Positions 1 to 4,419 of a stretch of DNA of 5,655 nt are shown here, piece by piece. How positions within the stretch are numbered: position 1 is the stretch's first letter; every line of letters begins with the position of its first letter. A program made the translations under genes and the position numbers. Under the pieces are notes generated by a model. It saw only the letters and a list, made by a program, of their open reading frames with translations. It was not told where the DNA came from and made no database searches. The stretch comes from Ramlibacter sp. (GTDB lineage: Bacteria; Pseudomonadota; Gammaproteobacteria; Burkholderiales; Burkholderiaceae_C), in contig JAMPXR010000188.1 of assembly GCA_023701085.1 (NCBI GenBank), positions 1 to 5,655 of the forward strand, written 5' to 3'.

Positions 1-98
1 ATCACTTCGCCGTCGAGTTCGAGCACCAGGCGCAGCACGCCGTGCGCCGCCGGATGCTGGGGACCGAAGTTGAGGGTGTAGTTCTTGATTTCTGCCAT
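1..98 (-). CDS. nuoD: NADH-quinone oxidoreductase subunit D, N-terminal fragment
   Basis: This is the start of the 49 kDa subunit of respiratory complex I, which with NuoB and NuoC forms the peripheral connecting arm and helps line the quinone-binding cavity. Only the first 32 codons and two bases of the next are present; the gene runs off the left edge. The visible protein starts [20 protein letters not shown] and continues [12 protein letters not shown]. The [14 protein letters not shown] segment is the family's hallmark N-terminus, carrying the conserved His residues near the quinone site. The start is the ATG complementary to 96-98. Upstream I see only a weak purine-rich stretch (GAAGG), set rather far from the start. 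The gene begins 57 bases after the nuoC stop in the same direction, fitting the standard nuoA-B-C-D order. Identity is secure despite the short length. Confidence 0.93.
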
Positions 99-155
99 GC
101 TGGGTTCTGCCTTCACCGTGCCAGGACGCTGCCCTTCAGGCCGCGCGCTTTCCGC

Positions 156-767
156 TCAGTGACTCAGCCCTCCGTAGTTATCCTCGCGGATGATGCGCGG
201 CGTGATCTCGCGCGGCTCGATGGTCACGGGCTGGTAGATGACGCGGCCGCTCTGCGCGTCGTAGCGCATCTCGACGTGGCCCAGCGCCGGGAAGTCCTTG
301 CGGAACGGATGACCGATGAAGCCGTAGTCGGTCAGGATGCGCCGCAGGTCGGGGTGGCCCTCGAAGACGATGCCGAACAGGTCGAAGGCCTCGCGCTCGA
401 ACCAGTTCGCCGAGCTCCACACGCCGGTGACGGAATCCACCACCGGCAGCTCGTCGTCGGGCGCGAACACCTTCAGCCGCACGCGCTGGTTCAGGCTGAC
501 GGACAGCAGGTGCGAAACCACGCAGAAGCGCGGGCCGCCCCAGCCGCCGCCACGGTATTCGGAATAGTCGACACCGCACAGGTCGACCAGCTGCTCGAAC
601 TGGCAGCCCGGCGCGTCGCGCAGCAGGGCGGCCGCCTTGAGGTAGTCGGCGGGGCCGACCACCACGGTCACCTCGCCCAGCTTGAGATCGATGCTCCTGG
701 CCAGCGCGCCCAGCGTGGTCGCCAGCGTTTCCTTCAGGGCCTGGGGGTCAACGGCATAGACGGTCAT
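156..767 (-). CDS. nuoC: NADH-quinone oxidoreductase subunit C (30 kDa)
   Basis: NuoC is a peripheral-arm subunit of proton-pumping complex I on the cytoplasmic face of the membrane; it has no cofactor and packs against NuoD. The product is 203 residues, normal for a separate NuoC (not fused to NuoD as in E. coli). The family signature is intact: [16 protein letters not shown] begins at about residue 124, followed by [11 protein letters not shown] to about residue 150. The C-terminus carries GHPFRKDFP and a final REDNYGG segment. I chose the ATG at 767 (MTVYAVDPQ), because the longer frame from 806 would overlap the end of nuoB and adds 13 residues unlike the family. The chosen start lies 13 bases after the nuoB stop, with only a weak GAGA-type ribosome site. 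A glycine-rich GGGWGG turn at about residues 74-79 is a small local feature. Translational coupling to nuoB is likely but inferred. Confidence 0.96.
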   Translation of the reverse strand: MTVYAVDPQALKETLATTLGALARSIDLKLGEVTVVVGPADYLKAAALLRDAPGCQFEQLVDLCGVDYSEYRGGGWGGPRFCVVSHLLSVSLNQRVRLKVFAPDDELPVVDSVTGVWSSANWFEREAFDLFGIVFEGHPDLRRILTDYGFIGHPFRKDFPALGHVEMRYDAQSGRVIYQPVTIEPREITPRIIREDNYGGLSH

Positions 768-780
768 CACGGTCTCGCTT

Positions 781-1314
781 TCAGGTCCGCGCGATGGTCT
801 GGACACGGCGGATCTTCTGCTGCAGCTGGATGATCCCGTACAGCAGGGCCTCGGCGGTCGGCGGGCAGCCGGGCACGTACACGTCCACGGGCACGACGCG
901 ATCGCAGCCGCGCACCACGGAATAGCTGTAGTGGTAGTAGCCCCCGCCGTTGGCGCAGCTGCCCATGGAGATCACCCAGCGCGGCTCGGCCATCTGGTCG
1001 TACACCTTGCGCATCGCCGGCGCCATCTTGTTGCACAAGGTACCGGCGACGATCATCAGGTCGGACTGGCGCGGGCTCGGCCGGAACAGCATGCCGAAGC
1101 GGTCGATGTCGTAGCGCGCGGCGCCCGCGTGCATCATCTCCACCGCGCAGCATGCGAGCCCGAACGTCATCGGCCACAGCGAGCCGGTCTTGGCCCAGTT
1201 GATGACCGTGTCCACCGTCGTGGTGACCAACCCTTTGTCGAGAAGACCCTTGTCGGGGGTTCTGTCCAGAACGGCTTTGTCGGGGACCTTGTCGAGAATG
1301 CCTTCGTTCACCAT
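781..1314 (-). CDS. nuoB: NADH-quinone oxidoreductase subunit B (Fe-S cluster N2), with N-terminal repeat extension
   Basis: NuoB holds the terminal iron-sulfur cluster N2, which passes electrons to quinone in complex I. From the ATG at 1314 the product is 177 residues. All four expected cluster ligands are visible: the adjacent Cys55-Cys56 in [12 protein letters not shown], Cys120 in [14 protein letters not shown], and Cys150 in [14 protein letters not shown]. The start is backed by an AAGGA ribosome site 9 bases upstream. A longer frame reaching 1377 would run back into nuoA and lacks support. The odd part is residues 5-29, where the usual short leader before the VTTT...NW segment is replaced by near-repeats of nine residues: [18 protein letters not shown] and LLDKG. 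Burkholderiales NuoB proteins, as I recall them, are about 160 residues, so this is roughly 18 residues longer. The core looks fully functional. The gene lies 32 bases after nuoA. Confidence 0.96.
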   Translation of the reverse strand: MVNEGILDKVPDKAVLDRTPDKGLLDKGLVTTTVDTVINWAKTGSLWPMTFGLACCAVEMMHAGAARYDIDRFGMLFRPSPRQSDLMIVAGTLCNKMAPAMRKVYDQMAEPRWVISMGSCANGGGYYHYSYSVVRGCDRVVPVDVYVPGCPPTAEALLYGIIQLQQKIRRVQTIART

Positions 1315-1320
1315 AGCGCT

Positions 1321-1328
1321 ACTTCCTT
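1321..1328 (-). promoter_or_regulatory. Ribosome binding site of nuoB
   Basis: On the minus strand this reads AAGGAAGT, with its AAGGA core 9 bases before the ATG at 1314. It is one of the clearer Shine-Dalgarno sequences in the nuo part of the window. It decides the nuoB start: it supports MVNEGILDK as the true N-terminus, including the repeat extension, over the longer in-frame start at 1377 inside nuoA. Confidence 0.75.
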
Positions 1329-1346
1329 GCAGGCTGCCTCGGGGAG

Positions 1347-1718
1347 TCATTCCCAGTCGAGTGCGCCCTTTTTCCATTCATAGACGAACCCCACCACCAG
1401 GATGGCCAGGAAAACCATCATGGCCCAGAAGCCGACGGGCCCGATTTCCTTCAGGGACACCGCCCACGGAAACAGGAACGCGATCTCCAGGTCGAACAGG
1501 ATGAAGAGGATGGCCACGAGGTAGTAGCGCACATCGAACTTCATGCGCGCGTCCTCGAAGGCCTCGAAGCCGCATTCGTAGGGGGAGTTCTTGGCGGCGT
1601 CGGGCCGCTGGAAGCCCAGGATCGAGCTGAAGAGCCAGCCCAGTCCCAGGGGGGCGATGCCAACGCCGATGCCGACCAGCAGAAACAGAAGGACAGGGAG
1701 ATACTGGTCGAGGTTCAT
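1347..1718 (-). CDS. nuoA: NADH-quinone oxidoreductase subunit A
   Basis: NuoA is a small membrane subunit of complex I at the junction between the membrane arm and the peripheral arm near the quinone channel. The 123-residue product has normal length and three predicted membrane helices: about residues 8-32, 63-85 and 94-114. The conserved loop and second helix read [19 protein letters not shown] (43-61), then [20 protein letters not shown]. The loop cysteine (Cys49) and the acidic residues of the second helix (FDLEIAF) are all present. The ATG at 1718 gives the typical start [16 protein letters not shown]; its ribosome site is poor (an AGG about 9 bases upstream). It is the first protein gene of the nuo operon and begins 56 bases after the tRNA-Leu 3' end, so its message may begin upstream of, or within, the tRNA region. 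Identification is firm. Confidence 0.97.
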   Translation of the reverse strand: MNLDQYLPVLLFLLVGIGVGIAPLGLGWLFSSILGFQRPDAAKNSPYECGFEAFEDARMKFDVRYYLVAILFILFDLEIAFLFPWAVSLKEIGPVGFWAMMVFLAILVVGFVYEWKKGALDWE

Positions 1719-1774
1719 CTTGGCCTGAGTCCGTGCTTCGAGCGCGCCGATGTGTCCCGGCGAACTTCGTTCTT

Positions 1775-1859
1775 TGGTGCCGTCGGCGAGACTCGAACTC
1801 GCACAGCTTTCGCCACTACCCCCTCAAGATAGCGTGTCTACCAATTTCACCACGACGGC
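1775..1859 (-). tRNA. tRNA-Leu (anticodon GAG), CCA encoded
   Basis: This is a complete 85-base class II tRNA reading CUC and CUU leucine codons. Reading the minus strand, the acceptor stem pairs GCCGTCG (1859-1853) with CGACGGC (1785-1779), then discriminator A and an encoded CCA (1777-1775). The anticodon arm is CTATC-TTGAGGG-GGTAG with one G-T pair, and the anticodon GAG lies at 1825-1823. The variable arm forms a short hairpin with a GAAA loop (GGC-GAAA-GCT), as expected for leucine tRNAs. The T arm is GCGAG-TTCGAGT-CTCGC, and the D loop contains TTGGTAGACAC. It sits between secG and nuoA in the same direction, an arrangement I recall from other betaproteobacteria. It could be released from a long transcript by RNase P and 3' nucleases or be transcribed from its own promoter in the upstream spacer. 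Confidence 0.97.
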
Positions 1860-1973
1860 GGGTCTTGCTGCCCGGACAAGCATGAGGAATCTGTCAGATA
1901 TTTGCGTTCCGGACAGCCTTGGAGTTTACCCTTAAATACATAGGGTCCTTGGTCTGAACCAGCGATCTTGGAA
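1860..1973 (-). other. Spacer between secG and tRNA-Leu; possible control region, no clear promoter
   Basis: This 114-base gap holds no gene. It contains the most AT-rich patch in the window (about 1923-1942, minus strand TATGTATTTAAGGGTAAAC), which could host a promoter, but I could not pair a good -10 with a good -35 at 16-18 bases. Nearer the tRNA, two copies of TGTCCGG (1909-1915 and 1872-1878) flank the palindrome ATCTGACAGAT (1889-1899). After the secG stop there is only a 4-base-pair TGGT/ACCA hairpin and no T-run, so I see no intrinsic terminator for secG. A role as the start region of a tRNA-nuo transcript is inference. Confidence 0.35.
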
Positions 1974-2396
1974 TCACTTGACGGGAATCTGACCCGCGCC
2001 AGAAGCCGCTGGCGCGGCGGGCGCTGTTGTGGTAGAGGTGGACGCTGGCGCAGCCGTGCCGGGGATCTGCGCCGCGGCCCCGGAAGCGGCAGGCGCGGGA
2101 GCCGCCGGCGCGGCGGTCGCGGCGCGATCCAGCACGCTGCCCGATTCCACCGGCCGCAGGTTCCCGAAGTAAGCCAGCGCCAGGGTACAGACAAAAAATA
2201 CGGCCGCCAGCACCGCGGTCGTGCGCGACAGGAAGTTGGCGCTTCCGCTGGCGCCGAACAGGCTGCCCGAGCTGCCGCTGCCGAAAGCCGCGCCCATGTC
2301 GGCGCCCTTGCCGTGCTGGATGAGGATGAGGCCGATCATGCCCAGGGCCGCGAGCATCTGCACGGCCAGGACCACGGTGAGCAATACATTGTTCAT
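1974..2396 (-). CDS. secG: Protein-export membrane protein SecG
   Basis: SecG is the small accessory subunit of the SecYEG translocon in the inner membrane; it assists SecA-driven protein export. The product is 140 residues, longer than E. coli SecG (110). Helix 1 spans about residues 4-26. The conserved loop follows (IQHGKGADMGAAFGSGSSGS, then LFGASGSANFLSRTTA), and helix 2 spans about 58-78. Residues 91-140 form a low-complexity Ala/Pro/Thr/Ser tail in which a segment is duplicated: PAASGAAAQIPG (about 102-113) and PAASGAGQIPV (129-139). The start ATG at 2396 has an AGGAG ribosome site 8 bases upstream; a longer frame up to 2540 overlaps tpiA and gives a non-family sequence. The gene lies 31 bases after tpiA, so the two are very probably co-transcribed. 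The tail makes no prediction of added function; such tails vary among betaproteobacterial SecG proteins. Confidence 0.95.
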   Translation of the reverse strand: MNNVLLTVVLAVQMLAALGMIGLILIQHGKGADMGAAFGSGSSGSLFGASGSANFLSRTTAVLAAVFFVCTLALAYFGNLRPVESGSVLDRAATAAPAAPAPAASGAAAQIPGTAAPASTSTTTAPAAPAASGAGQIPVK

Positions 2397-2404
2397 TGCA
2401 GGAA

Positions 2405-2409
2405 CTCCT
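2405..2409 (-). promoter_or_regulatory. Ribosome binding site of secG
   Basis: The minus strand reads AGGAG, a strong Shine-Dalgarno sequence, 8 bases before the ATG at 2396. It settles the secG start at MNNVLLTVV and rules out the longer frame that begins inside tpiA. Confidence 0.8.
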
Positions 2410-2427
2410 GAATTGGTGGCAGCCGGC

Positions 2428-3171
2428 TCAGCGCGCGGCGGCAATGATTCGCAGAAAATCGGCGGCCTTGAGCGAGGCGCCTCCGACGAGCCCGCCGTCG
2501 ATGTCCGGCTGGGCCAGCAAGTCGGCCGCATTGGCGGCATTCATGCTGCCGCCGTAGAGGAGGCGGATACGGTCGGCGTGTTCGCTCGCCGCCTTGAGCT
2601 GGGTGCGCAGCACGGCATGGACCTCCTGGGCCTGCTCGGGCGTGGCGGTGCGGCCGGTGCCGATGGCCCAGACCGGCTCGTAGGCGACGACGATTTCGCT
2701 GATGCAATGGCCGTTGGTGTGGATCACCGCCGCCATCTGGCGCTTCACGATGTCCACCGTGCGGCCCGCCTCGCGCTGCGCCAGCGTCTCGCCCACGCAA
2801 ACGATGGGCGTGATCCCGGCGGCCAGCGCGGCCTTGGTCTTGTCCGCCACCACGGCGTCGGTTTCGTGGTGGTACTGGCGCCGTTCCGAGTGGCCGACGA
2901 TCACATAGCGCACGCCGAACTCCCGCAGCATGGCCGCGGAGACTTCGCCTGTGAAAGCACCTTCGGCGTGCTCCGACACGTCCTGCGCGCCCAGCTCCAG
3001 CGGCGAGCCCGCCCGCAGCGCGCCCACCTGCGCCAGGTAAGGCGCGGGCACGCACACCGCGACGGTGCACGCCGCACCGGCCATGCCCCCGGTCAGCTCG
3101 CGCACCAGGGCCTCGTTGGCGGCGGCGCTGCCGTTCATCTTCCAGTTGCCCGCAATCAGTTTTCGTTTCAT
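2428..3171 (-). CDS. tpiA: Triosephosphate isomerase
   Basis: This cytoplasmic TIM-barrel enzyme interconverts dihydroxyacetone phosphate and glyceraldehyde 3-phosphate in glycolysis and gluconeogenesis. The 247-residue length is normal. All key elements are visible: AGNWKMNG with Asn9 and Lys11; the electrophile His94 in VGHSERRQY; the catalytic base Glu165 in [11 protein letters not shown], followed by the flexible loop 6 (about 166-177); and the phosphate-gripping YGGS (206-209) and GGLVGGASL (226-234). The start ATG at 3171 gives [13 protein letters not shown], the standard beginning, with GGAG 8 bases upstream. It lies 166 bases downstream of the quinone oxidoreductase gene, separated by hairpins, and 31 bases ahead of secG. 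The tpiA-secG pairing is common in bacteria. A perfect 8-bp hairpin abuts its ribosome site (separate entry). Confidence 0.97.
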   Translation of the reverse strand: MKRKLIAGNWKMNGSAAANEALVRELTGGMAGAACTVAVCVPAPYLAQVGALRAGSPLELGAQDVSEHAEGAFTGEVSAAMLREFGVRYVIVGHSERRQYHHETDAVVADKTKAALAAGITPIVCVGETLAQREAGRTVDIVKRQMAAVIHTNGHCISEIVVAYEPVWAIGTGRTATPEQAQEVHAVLRTQLKAASEHADRIRLLYGGSMNAANAADLLAQPDIDGGLVGGASLKAADFLRIIAAAR

Positions 3172-3179
3172 GTCAACTT

Positions 3180-3183
3180 CTCC
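3180..3183 (-). promoter_or_regulatory. Ribosome binding site of tpiA
   Basis: The minus strand reads GGAG (within GGAGAAG), 8 bases before the tpiA ATG at 3171. It lies only three bases past the foot of the hairpin at 3187-3209, so folding of that hairpin could affect ribosome access. Confidence 0.75.
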
Positions 3184-3209
3184 AAAACGTTGCGCGCTGC
3201 CCGCAACGT
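3184..3209 (-). terminator. Terminator-like hairpin in the tpiA leader
   Basis: On the minus strand ACGTTGCG (3209-3202) and CGCAACGT (3194-3187) form a perfect 8-bp stem with a 7-base loop. The last T of the stem and the next three bases make a run of four Ts before GGAG. This resembles a weak intrinsic terminator or an attenuator, but the T-run is short and it lies directly on the tpiA ribosome site. It could equally protect the tpiA message 5' end or tune translation. The inverted repeat is directly seen; its role is inferred. Confidence 0.4.
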
Positions 3210-3246
3210 ATGAAATCGTGCGGCCAATGCGCGGGGCACCGCGGAA

Positions 3247-3259
3247 CCGGCTTTGCCGG
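3247..3259. repeat. Small inverted repeat (CCGGC-TTT-GCCGG)
   Basis: A 5-bp perfect stem, CCGGC (3247-3251) and GCCGG (3255-3259), encloses three Ts. In the tpiA direction the loop is AAA. It is one of several hairpins in the spacer between the quinone oxidoreductase and tpiA. There is no following T-run, so it is not a classical terminator. Confidence 0.5.
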
Positions 3260-3271
3260 GCCGCTGGTGGC

Positions 3272-3308
3272 GCCCCCTTGAGGGGGAGAGGGCGAAGCCC
3301 GAGGGGGC
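3272..3308. repeat. REP-like C-run/G-run hairpin element
   Basis: GCCCCCT (3272-3278) pairs perfectly with AGGGGGC (3302-3308). Between them lies a second hairpin, GGGC-GAA-GCCC (3290-3300). An alternative stem pairs CCCCC (3273-3277) with GGGGG (3282-3286) across TTGA, so two folds compete. From memory, similar C-run/G-run motifs with an inner GGCGAAGCC-type hairpin recur between genes in Comamonadaceae genomes, which suggests a dispersed REP-like repeat rather than something specific to this locus. That recollection needs a genome search. It could act as a transcript-end stabiliser for the upstream quinone oxidoreductase message. Confidence 0.55.
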
Positions 3309-3312
3309 ATCG

Positions 3313-3327
3313 CCGAAGGCGCTTCGG
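3313..3327. repeat. Hairpin just after the quinone oxidoreductase stop
   Basis: CCGAAG (3313-3318) and CTTCGG (3322-3327) form a perfect 6-bp stem with a 3-base loop, starting 10 bases past the stop codon of the quinone oxidoreductase. An overlapping alternative, CGCC-GAA-GGCG (3311-3321), competes with it. With no T-run it is unlikely to be an intrinsic terminator by itself, but it may help define the 3' end of that message together with the adjacent C-run/G-run element. Confidence 0.5.
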
Positions 3328-3337
3328 GGGTGAGCTT

Positions 3338-4327
3338 TCATGTCCAGGTCAGCACGATCTTGCCGATGTGCTGGTTGGATTCCATGAGCTCGTGTGCCCG
3401 GGCGGCCTGCGCCGCCGGAAAGACGCTGTGGATCACGGGTTTGATGGCGCCGCGCTCCAGCAGCGGCCAGACATTTTCCTTGAGCGCGCGCGCGATGGCG
3501 GACTTGAACTGCACCGGCCGCGGCCGCAGCGTGGACCCGGTGATGGCCAGCCGCTTGCGCAGCACCAGCCCCGCGTTGAACTCGCTCTTGACCCCGCCCT
3601 GCACCGCGATGATGACGAGCCGGCCCTCCTCGGCCAGGCACTCGATTTCGCGCGCCACGTAGGCGCCCGCCACCATGTCCAGGATCACTTCGACGCCAGC
3701 GCCGCCACTGAACTTCTTCGCTTCGGCGGCGAAGTCCTGGGTCCGGTAGTTGATGGCGTGGTCCGCGCCGAGCTGGATGCAGGCCTGGCATTTCTCGTCG
3801 CTGCCGGCGGTGGCGATGACCCGTGCGCCCAGCGCCTTGGCCATCTGAATGGCGGTGACCCCGATGCCACTGGTGCCGCCCTGGATCAGCAAGGTCTCAC
3901 CCGGCTGCAGTTTCGCGCGGTCGAAGACGTTGCTCCAGACCGTGAAATAAGTTTCGGGCAGGGATGCCGCCTCGATATCGCTCAGGCCTTTGGGCACCGG
4001 CAGGCACTGTCCCACCGGGGCCACGCAAAGTTCGGCATAGCCGCCGCCGGCCACCAGCGCGCAGACGCGGTCGCCGACCTTGAATCCGGCCGCCGCGAGC
4101 GCCTGCGCATCGCCCGACAGGATTTCGCCAGCGACCTCCAGCCCCGGGATATCCGAGGCGCCCGGCGGCACCGGATAGTTGCCGGTGCGCTGCAGCACGT
4201 CCGGGCGATTGACGCCGCTGGCCCGCACCCGGATCAACAGCTCGCCCGTCCCGGGCTCGGGCGCGGGCCGCTCGCCCAGGCGCAAAACCTCGGGCTTGCC
4301 ATAGGCGCTGATTTCAACGGCTTTCAT
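3338..4327 (-). CDS. NAD(P)H-quinone oxidoreductase, PIG3-like, zinc-independent MDR family
   Basis: The protein belongs to the medium-chain dehydrogenase/reductase superfamily, quinone oxidoreductase branch, and probably uses NADPH to reduce quinones or other electrophilic carbonyl compounds in the cytoplasm. Its 329 residues are full length. The N-terminal half has the GroES-like fold with [17 protein letters not shown], then [18 protein letters not shown] (about 36-53) and PGLEVAGEI. This resembles human PIG3 (TP53I3), and the zinc-ligand cysteine and histidine of alcohol dehydrogenases are absent. The nucleotide-binding loop is GGTSGIG (150-156), followed by [14 protein letters not shown]. 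The C-terminus ends [10 protein letters not shown], as in the family. The start ATG at 4327 gives the canonical N-terminus, but I see no Shine-Dalgarno sequence upstream. It lies 92 bases after pnp. The physiological substrate cannot be read from sequence; enoyl reductase activity is an alternative. Confidence 0.9.
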   Translation of the reverse strand: MKAVEISAYGKPEVLRLGERPAPEPGTGELLIRVRASGVNRPDVLQRTGNYPVPPGASDIPGLEVAGEILSGDAQALAAAGFKVGDRVCALVAGGGYAELCVAPVGQCLPVPKGLSDIEAASLPETYFTVWSNVFDRAKLQPGETLLIQGGTSGIGVTAIQMAKALGARVIATAGSDEKCQACIQLGADHAINYRTQDFAAEAKKFSGGAGVEVILDMVAGAYVAREIECLAEEGRLVIIAVQGGVKSEFNAGLVLRKRLAITGSTLRPRPVQFKSAIARALKENVWPLLERGAIKPVIHSVFPAAQAARAHELMESNQHIGKIVLTWT

Positions 4328-4419
4328 GATGTCGAGGATGGTGCTGCGCCGCCGCGCGGCTCGAAGGCAACGGGCAGGCGCCGGCTGCCTTTCACGCGCC
4401 GCGCGGGCCTGTGCGTCGA
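4328..4419 (-). other. Spacer between pnp and the quinone oxidoreductase gene
   Basis: These 92 bases are GC-rich and contain no gene. Possible weak pairings are GGCAG/CTGCC with a 7-base loop and GCCGC/GCGGC with a 3-base loop, but neither is followed by Ts, so no intrinsic terminator for pnp is evident. No promoter or ribosome site for the downstream gene stands out. Read-through from pnp is possible. Confidence 0.4.

Noticed and set aside
42..833. Long plus-strand open frame of 263 codons opposite nuoC
   Set aside because: It lies antisense to nuoC and the ends of nuoB/nuoD, which are firmly identified; its sequence is Ala/Arg/His-rich low-complexity typical of antisense frames in GC-rich DNA.
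1315..1377. Longer nuoB start at 1377
   Set aside because: It would overlap nuoA and add 21 residues unlike NuoB; a good ribosome site instead precedes the ATG at 1314.
1860..1973. Specific -35/-10 promoter for tRNA-Leu
   Set aside because: CTGACA resembles a -35 but has no -10 at the right distance. The AT-rich TATGTA, TATTTA and TAAACT all lack a matching -35.
2393..3070. Second minus-strand open frame across tpiA
   Set aside because: It is out of frame with tpiA, Arg/Gly/Ala-rich and without any family motif.
2221..3213. Plus-strand open frame of 330 codons opposite secG/tpiA
   Set aside because: Antisense to secG and tpiA with all catalytic motifs on the other strand; no recognisable domain.
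3247..3327. CRISPR array or integron-type attachment site in the hairpin-rich spacer
   Set aside because: The hairpins differ from each other, there are no regularly spaced identical repeats, and no cas or integrase gene is present.
4340..4415. Possible intrinsic terminator after pnp
   Set aside because: Hairpins of 5-6 bp can be drawn, but none is followed by a T-run and several mutually exclusive pairings are equally good.
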